The position numbers and the translations under genes are program-made. Shown here in pieces: positions 55,244 through 64,000 of a stretch of DNA of 64,000 nucleotides. The notes beneath the pieces were generated by a model. The model was not told the origin of the DNA. It did no database searches and saw only the letters and a program-made list of their open reading frames with translations. Numbering within the stretch: position 1 is the stretch's first letter; every line of letters begins with the position of its first letter. The stretch covers positions 14,122,533 to 14,186,532 of the forward strand of contig OX243822.1 in the NCBI GenBank assembly GCA_945859605.1. Reading direction: 5' to 3'. This DNA is from Lumbricus rubellus (taxonomy: Eukaryota > Annelida > Clitellata > Crassiclitellata > Lumbricidae).

Positions 55244-55649
55244 CACTGTGTCCCAATAAATCGGGCACCCTTTTTATAATGTGAATAAAACAGGTAAAAA
55301 TTCATCGATTGTCAAAATTTCAAAAATGTTTTTATCCTGAGATAATTGTCTACAAATTGGTAATTTATGAACGGCCCTCAATAAAAAAATTGCGTCATAA
55401 TGACGTCGTTAATTTACATATCGAAACAAAATGTCAACAAAAATCGTTGTGTTTGGTACTTAACATTTGAATTCTCTGATGCAAATGAAGTAATTGTGAC
55501 GTCAATATTCATGCCAGAAACTTCATATTTGAAGCAGTGTAAGATAATTATCTCAGGATAAAAACACTTTTGAAATTTTGAAAATCGATTAAGATTATCC
55601 TGTTTTATTCACATTATAAAAAGGGTGCCCGATTTATTGGGACACAGTG
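55244..55649. mobile_element. Mariner-type MITE with about 52-bp inverted repeats
   Basis: Begins CACTGTGTCCCAATAAATCG and ends with its exact inverse; pairing continues through GGGCACCCTTTTTATAATGT. TA flanks each side (55242-55243, 55650-55651), as in Tc1/mariner. A second inner inverted block, CTGAGATAATT, is also paired. Non-coding, 406 bp. Confidence 0.9.
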
Positions 55650-55651
55650 TA

Positions 55652-57489
55652 TATATAAAATAGAGGAGTCTGCCAAACAATTGCGCCTGCCAAACAAAAG
55701 ACCCGGTAGTCTTAAGCTCAATACACTTTTGTATAGGTATTACCTAGGTAACAAATGCCGATCCTCCCCACTTGAACCTGGATATATATATATATATACT
55801 CGTATATGTATATTATATATATGACAAAATCTAGGATTGGCGCCGATCAGCCGGTCGGCAGTAGCATCCAAGACTGATTGGAGCCTGGAGCCGATTTATG
55901 CAGAAATGAGTTAGATGTGCATGAATGGCATAAATTTGATCGTCACTGTACAATCGGAATAATGAGAAATTCATTCGCAGTTATGATGGTGCCTTGTAAA
56001 TATTGTTTGTCATAGCAGGGACGAGCTTGTTTTGTTGTGTAGGCTATACCCGGTATGCATATATGTGCCTGCCTGGCATAACAGGATACTATCTCAGTGT
56101 TTGTCACAGTGTTACTTTCTTCATAACATCAGCTATGCCAAAGTTATATAACAATGTCATCTTTCTACCATATAGTGTGATTAAGGAGATGTAACAGTAG
56201 CTATTTTTATCTGTGCTACATGTGATGGAATGAAATTGTTTACTATTATAAATTAGGTTTAGGCTGCCACATTTAGGCTGAAATGTTTCAAATTTTAGGC
56301 TTATGTATACCCATTACCGTTAAGAGGTTTACTGCATGCTATAAATCAACAAGTTAATGGTTTTACTGTAGTGAGACTCAAGTAGCATAAGACTTGCCAT
56401 GTAGGTTACAGTAAGAGCAGGAAGTTTAGTGTTCTGCATGTAACGTATAGTGTCAGGTTTGTTTATCAAAGAGCTAGGCTACTTATTGGTCAGAAATCAG
56501 AAGATGTGCAATGTGGCCTGGGAGACAGGCTCAGACAGCCACTATATAGTATGAAGTGTTAGCATCTCGTTTTTTCATAGCCTTGGCAGGCCTCTTTTTC
56601 TCTAGCTGCCTTATATTCCCACAAACAATATACGGATATATGTGGTTAACATAGTCAAAGTGTCAAAGTTTGGGCTATTAGTATAGAAATTTCTAGGCTT
56701 CTCTTTGACCTGGTGAGGATTGGTGCCTTCAACCTGTTGGCTGACAGTTCAAAATGTTGACCATGGGTCCATATATAGTATTTAAAAAATTCATGGGCGC
56801 ATCATTGATTTGCCCTTTAACCCTTTAATGCCGAGATGGTAGTAAATGGTATGGAAATCCTATACCCTCCGGCATTAAAGGGTTAAAGCGTTTACCTTTG
56901 GGTTAACCATTAATATTGAAAATTAAACTCGGTGATGGTCAAATTTTGGAAAAGTTATGGACGTAGTGAAACAAAGGATTAGGTTAGTAAAAATGTGGAA
57001 AACTGAAACTCTTAAAAATCCGGAGGACTAATAGAATCTCATACGGCAACTGGGAAATGAAAGTGATATGTCAAATTTACTGAAGCCAAAAATCTTGTCA
57101 GGAATCCATGATGACTAAATAAAAAGAGCTTGTCAATCTCCGGAGAAACCTAATGTCGTTTTTGTCCAAAATCAAGGGACATTGAAAGAGCTTGTAAAAA
57201 CAATAGAACCACATACAAGCAGCTTGTCAAAAGCTCATGGAGGTATAACAAGTATATGTCCAAACAATACAAAGAAACTTGTACGAGCTTGTCAAAAATC
57301 CAGAGAATCTTAAACGAGATTGTATACAGGCACACTAAACAGTTGGTCAAAAATCTTGACAATGGAAGGTCATCCATATTGATTGAGAAACTAACACAGA
57401 CATTGTAATCGACTACCCGTTAAGCACTAGCAAGAGAAAAAAAATTGTCATGCCATAAGTGAGGCCTTCTTTCATGCATCCCGAGAATT
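55652..57489. other. No gene recognised
   Basis: Short TA runs occur near 55781-55825. Apart from the mini-palindrome at 56819-56884, no feature was recognised. Confidence 0.5.
56819..56884. repeat. Palindromic mini-element, copy 3 (reversed)
   Basis: Starts AACCCTTTAATGCCG and ends CGGCATTAAAGGGTT. The middle is the reverse complement of the middle of copies 1 and 2. Length is 66 bp. Confidence 0.85.
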
Positions 57490-57528
57490 TATATAGCGCC
57501 ACTTGAAGAGACCTACTCAGAGGCCTTG
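57490..57528 (-). repeat. SINE tail fragment
   Basis: TTTATATAGCGCCACTTGAA then CCTACTCAGAGGCC matches the reverse SINE tail. Confidence 0.5.
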
Positions 57529-57645
57529 TATACTTGACCTCACTTTCAGATCAACAAGGGAAGTATTGTGTGGATGATTTGTTTTTGCTACCAGACAGGT
57601 ATAATAATAATTTATACGACAATTTACATGGTTCCGTAACATGTG

Positions 57646-57646
<1 letters not shown>

Positions 57647-57713
<67 letters not shown>
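57647..57713. repeat. AAT microsatellite
   Basis: About 22 AAT triplets, the source of an artefactual poly-Asn ORF at 57534-58037. Confidence 0.97.
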
Positions 57714-57845
57714 TACGACGATTTATATGGTATAATAATAATAATATTTATGACAATTTATATTTTATATATTAATGAAGATGATAATAATAATTACGGC
57801 AATTTATATGGTGCCATAACACGGCCATGCCATTGCAAGGGCACC

Positions 57846-58003
57846 TATGTATGTATGTATGTATGTATGTATGTATGTATGTATGTATGTATGTATGTAT
57901 GTATGACTGTATGTATGTATGTATGTATGTATGTATGTATGTATGTATGTCTATTTGTATGTATGTATGTATGTATGTATGCATGCATGCATGTATGCAA
58001 CTA
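57846..58003. repeat. TATG microsatellite
   Basis: TATG runs interrupted by GACTGTATG and TCTATTTG, then decaying into GCATGCATGCATG. Confidence 0.97.
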
Positions 58004-58302
58004 TGCATGCATAATTGCATATATGCATGCAATGTAGGTATGTATGTGTACTGCATATAGTATGTGTGAGAGGCAAGGACGCAGACTGCAGAAGAAGACA
58101 GGGCCGTATATGTAGAAAGACTCGGAGGAGACTGGAGACAGATGGACGGAAGGACGGAGTGCGATTCTCTATATTGTCAGTCCATTGTCAGTGCTACAGT
58201 CCTATTTGCTTTGTCGAGGGCTTGTGCGAGCCATCACTCAACCTGTCACTCTGTCAGCCTTGTTGAGTGGATCCTTTGTGCCGGCCAATCAATCACCTCG
58301 GG

Positions 58303-58372
58303 CTTTGTCAGCAGCAGCAGCAGGAGGAGGAGGTTCGGCTGCAGCAGCAGCAGCAGCAGCAGTAGCAGTCAG
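58303..58372. repeat. CAG and AGG triplet run
   Basis: CAGCAGCAGCAGGAGGAGG followed by about eight CAG units. A poly-Ala ORF is a by-product. No exon context was recognised. Confidence 0.85.
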
Positions 58373-58540
58373 CAAAGGACAGGTGGACCACTGAACCTAC
58401 CAAACACATCTATAGGGGAAAAGGATGCTATGTGCTTTGGCTGCCGAGTACACTGCTGTGTGTCATTCTGTAATACGTACAGTTGGGCGCAGTGGTCGGC
58501 CTTGTGCCGCCATCGATTGCCCTGTATGTGTGAACACTTG

Positions 58541-58744
58541 CTATAGCACCACCTGCAAGATTGCTACTCAAAGCTACTCAGAGGCGCTCCCGACTACAGC
58601 GCGGACACTGAATCAGAGTTTGACGCCGAAGCGCATGATCAGTTGCGAGTGAAGGACTTGCGCAGGGTTCCTATACGCGGCGGTTTGAGGTGGATTCGAA
58701 CCCGGCTCAAAGGCACCGAACACCACCTACACCACCACGCCCCA
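58541..58744 (-). mobile_element. tRNA-derived SINE, copy 4
   Basis: Reverse copy with GAGGCGCTCCCGACTACAGC, GACACTGAATCAGAGTTTG, B box GGGTTCGAATCC on the minus strand, and head CACCACCACGCCCCAC at the right. Confidence 0.85.
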
Positions 58745-58894
58745 CGTCCTGGACATGCTTGCACTGGGGGGCGCTACCGAAGCTCGTGTTCGTGATGCTT
58801 ATTTGTAGGCCTTTCATACAACCGCAGGTTTAATCGGATTTCCCCGCGGACAGTAACAGTTCTTTTGAGCGTTTATCTTATCCACACTGTTAGA

Positions 58895-59812
58895 AATCTC
58901 ACCGTATTTTTACGGGCATTTCCTGGCAGCTTTGTACAGTGGAAATGACCGTAAAATTACTGTGGACAGTACTTTATTCTAGACTGTAAAAGTTACGATA
59001 AAATGACCGTAAATGTTTACGGTCAAAGAAAGTATTCTGACCGTAATTCACCGTAATTTTTTACGGTCACATCTCTTATTTTGATGTTTTTGAATGTATT
59101 TTACCGTAATTTATACGGTCAGATATTGTACTTTTATGGGTTTTGAATGTATTTCACCGTAATTTATACGGTCATGTCTCGTATAATTTGAAATATTCGA
59201 ATGTATTTCACCGTAATTTCTACGGTCACGACTCTCATTTCTTGATGTTTTGAATGTATTTTACCGTAATTTATACGGTCAGATATTGTACTTTTATGGG
59301 TTTTGAATGTATATCACCGTAATTTCTACGGTCATATCTCGTATAATTTGAAATATTCGAATGTATTTCACCGTAATTTCTACGGTCACGACTCTCATTT
59401 CTTGATGTTTTGAATGTATTTTACCGTAGTTTATACGGTCATGTCTCGTACTTTTAGAATCTTTGAATGTATTTTACCTTTATTTATACGGTCATAACTC
59501 GTATTCTTTTATATATTCGAATGTATTTCACCGTAGTTACTACGGTCACGACGCTCATTCTTTGATGTTTTGAATGTATTTTACCGTATTTTATACGGTC
59601 ATGACTCGTACTTTTAGAGTTTCAAAATGTAATTTACCTTTATTTATGCAGTCATATCTCGTATTTTTAATATCTTCTAATGTATTTCACCGTAATCAAT
59701 AAGGTCATGTCTCGTATCTTTAGTGCAAAAGCACTAAAGATACAAGACATGACTGTATTGATTACGGTGAAATGCATTATAAGATATAGAAAAAATACGA
59801 GATATGACTGAC
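58895..59812. repeat. ACCGTAA-rich tandem array ending in a large hairpin
   Basis: About a dozen units of 54-60 bp contain TGAATGTATTTCACCGTAAT then TACGGTC, each with a small ACCGTAA/TTACGGT palindrome. At 59727-59730 the array reverses orientation. Arms 59649-59726 and 59731-59808 are largely complementary over about 78 bp. Confidence 0.88.
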
Positions 59813-60914
59813 TATTGTATTTCACAGTGATTTTCCACGGCCATGTCTTGTATTTTACTGCTTTTCACAGCAATTTATACGGTCAGGCCTGATATTTTAA
59901 ATCTTGTAAGATGCATTCACAGGAACCTTTAATTCTTGCAAGGGGACCTTGGCTCAAATTTCTTAAGGTTTGAGGTTCAAATCTTTCATAGACGAATGCC
60001 TTACATCACTTCCATGAAATTTACTTGGCGTTAGGAAACATGCAGCTGCAAACTAGTCCTTCGATATACTAGGATAGGCGACATCTTGACTAACCGAGAA
60101 CAAATACTTATTGAAAGCCTTGAACATTGAATATTCCTTTAAACTTCACCTAACATAAGCTCTTGTTACAATCTAAAATTGCTACACAATCCAGCTTTAA
60201 ATCATTTTATTTTTTACAAAGTAGCGTATTAAAGTAAAACGATCACCTTAAAAGCCTATAGTCTTAAACCTCTAACACTTGCAATCAACACATAACCACA
60301 AACACGAAATTACATGTATGAAATCTAAAGTATTACAGTTTAAAAGATCTCATTAAAAATCTCATTAACTGAATGCAACTTTAATAATGATCCATTTAAA
60401 CCATATTTAACATGCAGCAACAGCATGTTAAAGTAGACAATCATCTGAAAATCCTCGAAATAAAACACACCACACAATCCCGAAGCAAAAACACAACATT
60501 ATAATTTAAGCTGAAGTCATCAAATCTTTACTAACCCAGAACAAGTCCTTATTGAAAGACATGAATATTGAATATTCCTTTAAGTTTAAACCTTATCTAC
60601 CAGAGGCTCTTTTTAAAATCTAAAATTGCTATTTTATCCACTTTTCGATACTTTTATTCACAAATCAGCATATTAAAGTAAAACGATCACATTAAATCAT
60701 GGGATAAACAGCTTAAACACTTGCAATCAATGACTAAGCATAAAACACGAGATAATCAACTCGTAATATTTAGAAGGGAGAACTACAAAAATTAAAGAGT
60801 CAATATCCTTCAAATAAACCTTCAACTCATTAAAATGCTACACAAACATCCCCTAAGCAAAAACACAAAGTTAGCCTATAATCTATTACTATTATTTGGA
60901 TTACTAAGGATTAC

Positions 60915-60953
<39 letters not shown>

Positions 60954-60960
60954 CATTATT
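59813..60960. repeat. Diverged long tandem repeats and ATT run
   Basis: Blocks such as GAACAAATACTTATTGAAAG (60098) recur near 60539. Also CGTATTAAAGTAAAACGATC (60222) recurs near 60421 and 60665, so units of about 200-240 bp are repeated. An ATT run lies at 60914-60962. No gene was recognised. Confidence 0.6.
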
Positions 60961-61619
60961 ATTTAGAGAAGAAAACAGGGAACGAGCGTAGCTGCACATA
61001 ACTACGAAGTCACTTAACATGATGACTCTCAAGTTGGTAAATAAGGAATGTTTGTCAGATTAATAATTTGCTACTGAAAAAATTAAATTAAAATTTCCAA
61101 GCATTGAAATGCCCATTGCACAAGGTGCAGTGACATACAATTAGTATATTCAGACACCTTAATTTTAAGAGTGAGGTTCTGAGGCTGATAATAAAATTAT
61201 GGATTACGGCTGACTGAGAAACAGCAGGAGCGCAGACATTTAGAGTTAAGTTGAGAGTTTTGAAATAAGCCGTTGAAAAAGAATGTCAATAAATTGTTCT
61301 CGTTTCGTTTCCTAAATCTCCGGATGCGAACCCGATTAATCATCAAATGTGGAGACTTATGCTGAAGAAATAGCACAATCCGCAGCAAAAACCAAGAGCT
61401 ATAATAGAAAATTGTGCAATTGGAGCTGATAATAGGCTATCAGAGTTCACATAATTATTATGGAAAGTTTTAACTCAGGAACACTTCAACAAGGCCACGA
61501 AGAACTTTACAAGGATACTCAGAATAAGTGTGGGAACTGGGGTGGACACTTTGAGCACAAGTTGTGAACCACTACCAACTTAATTTGATAACCATTCATT
61601 GAGATGTGACTTAGTAAAA

Positions 61620-61855
61620 TTGCGTTTTAATTTTTTGCGTTATGTTTTTTAATCGTCAAAAAACAGTGGATGGTCTCACTAAAAGTGGCATAACTTTTGT
61701 CCTGCTTGAAATATTTTAGTGAAATTTGGCCAATGTATGAATTATGAATTGCCTTCAAGGCTGCAAAACATGATTTAAAAATTCACACTTTTGACGAAGA
61801 TATTGGCTGAAACCCTTGTGAGGTTTCTTTTTGTGGCCCACCCTGTGCATGTATA
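61620..61855. repeat. Dispersed repeat, copy 2
   Basis: Same orientation as 22990-23275, with AAAAGTGGCATAACTTTTGT, GAAATATTTTAGTGAAATTT and AAGATATTGGC. Ends near GGCCCACCCTGTGCA. Confidence 0.6.
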
Positions 61856-61959
61856 GAAATGTTTATCTTGCTTACTTACACGACATAAACTTCACAACAG
61901 CCACCGAAATAGTCTGCAACACCAGAGTACCAATCGCTGATAAATAAGTTAAAAAATGA

Positions 61960-62124
61960 AACTGGTAACGTGTAAGGACAAGCCGCATCTAAGGACATCG
62001 CCGCTTAAGCCGAAGTCATCCAACCCGACATCGTCGGTATCGGTCATGAAACCCAGGATGGAACAATCGGTATCGTCCTTCGCGTCCTTGTATGCATTGA
62101 CCCTGCCTGTGAATATTAACAAAA
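61960..62124. other. GC-richer open segment, possible exon
   Basis: A 165-bp stretch of near-balanced GC in AT-rich DNA is open in frame on both strands. On the minus strand it would follow a fair acceptor (TTGTTAATATTCACAG) and encode GRVNAYKDAKDDTDCSIL onward. No good donor follows (CAC|GTTACC). I do not recognise the peptide on either strand. Confidence 0.25.
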
Positions 62125-63104
62125 CAGCATTCACTTAACATTACTCCTACAACTGTAAAATCAAGCATACAATGGAAAATGCAAAACATCCTGTATAAAA
62201 CCTTAGACTCAACTTATGAAGTTGTTTCTACTAAATAAAACAGGCATATGAATATGATATCCCCAAAGACACGAATGCCCACTTTGGTACACTGCCAGCA
62301 CTTCATGTTTTGATTTTGCTGACCTCAAAAGAATTTTGATGCAAATTTTGTTTAGAGCTGCAGTGTTCTCGATGTAAAGTTCATTCACTTTCAAGACAGT
62401 TTTAGAGCGCAAGAAATAGAGACTGCTTACGTGAGACTTATGCAGGTCGCTTGGAGAGAGAACAAAGCTTTTGCCTCAAGACAGTTTAAAAAAGTTCGAA
62501 AGTGGCCGCGAGACCATGTCTTAGACGAAGACAATAGGCCCAATATCAAGACTGAAACATAAAAACCCTGTCTCGAGATGTCACTAGTTTACTATGTTAT
62601 GAAAATAACGGTATATTCCATTGACCCCAGTCAGTGCCACTGAAACAATTCATGTCACTTGACTTGTTACATGTTTATCTATGTGTGCTCAGCACCTCTA
62701 TTTGTAACGATCAGATTTGCTTGTACCCATCGCCACATCCACACTATGTAGTTCCATGTAGGCTATATGCACTAATTTGTTCCATAAATTATGCAGGTGT
62801 GGTTTTGCTGTTTACAGACAAACTCCGCCATTGTCCGTTAATTTACTCAAGGCTACCTGACAACCTTCAAATTAAATATACTCAAGTAATGATAATTTGA
62901 CAAAGAGCAAAGTCACTAAGCAGATTACAGGTGGCGTTAGAAAGGCACTACGTTAATCTAACATATAATTACTCAGTGCATATCGAGCGTAGTACTACGT
63001 TAGTCAGTACATTCCATGTAACGTATTAGTTTTTATAGTGTAACCTTTTTCACAACTGCATAAAATTAAGTATTAATACCAATCAGTGTTTAATCTAATC
63101 CCCC
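62125..63104. other. No gene recognised
   Basis: AT-rich sequence with no exon, RNA gene or clear repeat that I could identify. Confidence 0.5.
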
Positions 63105-63235
63105 TCCGCTGGGGGGGGGAATTCAAGTTTCTGGGGGGGAGACAATCGAGCGTCCGTAGGACGCTCGTGAGGCGCGTAGCGCCGAGACCGGTAGGGTAGG
63201 GGGAGGGGTATGGGGAGGGGGATGTTCCCCCTCAC
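63105..63235. repeat. G-rich block with twin GTA-loop hairpins
   Basis: GAGCGTCCGTAGGACGCTC (8-bp stem) is followed within a few bases by GGCGCGTAGCGCC (5-bp stem). Both have the loop GTA. G runs lie on either side, and the block ends GGGGGATGTTCCCCCTC, another hairpin. Confidence 0.85.
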
Positions 63236-63241
63236 CATCAT

Positions 63242-63500
63242 AAACTTTTTGAATTTACACATTGCAATGGTAGCATTTTATGGTGTCATCTTAACAAAAT
63301 ACCTGTACTTTTTCAGAGCCTTATCAGAAACTTTTTGAATTTCCATATTGCAATGGTAGCATTTTATGGTGTCATCTTAACAAAATACCTGTACTTTTTC
63401 AGAGCCTCATCAGAAACTTTTTGAATATTCACATTGCAATGGTAGCATTTTATGGTGTCATCTTAACAAAATAATTGAACTTTTCAGTGCTTATAAGAGT
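63242..63500. repeat. 86-bp tandem repeat, three copies
   Basis: Units start at 63242, 63328 and 63414 with AAACTTTTTGAAT, and share TTGCAATGGTAGCATTTTAT and GGTGTCATCTTAACAAAATA. Very low divergence. The remaining 63501-64000 shows no gene. Confidence 0.95.
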
Positions 63501-64000
63501 GGACCAAGACTTCAATAAATATAAGCAAAACTTAACAAATATTTGGGTGGGGGCTATTTTCACACTGTAATGGCACCTTTAAGGATCCATTTTAGCAAAA
63601 TAACTCCATTAGACTATTCAGTACTGATAAAAAAGTGTGTTAGGATTCAAAATATATAGGCCTTATATGATTATAAATACAATAAAAATATCTTTATGTA
63701 TCGAGTTCAACAGCTCATTTCTCCTGTTGCTGAGTTATTCTAATGAATAAATGCAGACATGAATATAATAGTAGCCTATATAAGCTGACTTTTCAGCACC
63801 ATAAGCAGTTTAACTCTGTTTCCCAAGATGGTCCTGAGTTGCTGACCAAGACATACTTTCTGAAATCATGTTTAATGGTACACAAACCTACCGGTACCCA
63901 GAACTAATAAACTACCCGTACCAAATTCAGGAAGCCATGTGTAATAATGATGTTGTTTTTAGGTTTTACTATAATTATGTGTTCAAATAATAGGCCCAAA

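Noticed and set aside
57534..58037. 167-codon ORF with poly-Asn
   Set aside because: It joins an AAT run to a TATG run and has no other protein-like part.

Overview
This window is animal nuclear DNA. It has intron-rich genes with GT-AG splicing, a CpG-rich promoter, and a dense load of transposons and simple repeats. The many TAGGCCTA-type motifs, TATG and TA microsatellites, tRNA-derived SINEs and RTE-type LINEs suggest a marine invertebrate, perhaps an echinoderm. That placement is an inference, not a demonstrated fact.

Layout. At 148-547 is a terminal-inverted-repeat MITE with a perfect 8-bp target duplication. At 619-3898 is a full-length, intact RTE-type LINE on the minus strand. From 4577 to 15354 (+) lies nearly all of the gene for the spliceosomal kinase PRP4 (PRPF4B). 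I could define thirteen coding exons with matching splice phases. They encode about 1024 residues: a Lys-rich N-terminus, an SR/RS-like region and a complete kinase domain. Only the start-codon exon was not found. Its introns hold a SINE, a LINE fragment, palindromic mini-elements and several tandem arrays, including 36 copies of a 20-bp unit that ends at the likely branch point of the next exon. From about 17 to 28.6 kb no host gene is recognisable. That stretch holds MITEs, a roughly 175-bp satellite, SINEs and an internally deleted LINE derivative.

From 28865 to 40335 there is a nested structure. A hAT-like non-autonomous DNA transposon (8-bp duplication AGAGCCAC) was split by a very young 9.8-kb LTR retrotransposon at 29425-39261 (4-bp duplication CTAG, LTRs 2333 bp and almost identical). 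This LTR element carries a 1007-codon Gag gene on the minus strand and no recognisable pol. Gag starts inside the 5' LTR and reads through the primer-binding site. A 2.9-kb non-coding internal region follows Gag. It resembles the gag-only (TR-GAG) class known from plants and is the most unusual object in the window.

Further right, 42332-44474 is a decayed DNA transposon inserted into a TATG microsatellite. At 45590-46230 a CpG-rich block contains a short exon encoding MPRRKQTQPMQRK followed by a GTAAGT donor. This is the RRKQxxP NuRD-binding N-terminus of zinc-finger factors such as Teashirt, ZNF423, SALL, BCL11 and FOG. The remaining roughly 18 kb would then be its first intron plus repeats: SINEs, a mariner-type MITE, TATG arrays, an ACCGTAA-rich array that ends in a large hairpin, an 86-bp tandem repeat and twin GTA-loop hairpins.

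The two host genes are independent: one for pre-mRNA splicing and one probable developmental transcription factor. The rest is mobile DNA in several layers of nesting. All coordinates and motifs come from reading the sequence. Family names come from known hallmarks, and no database search was run.
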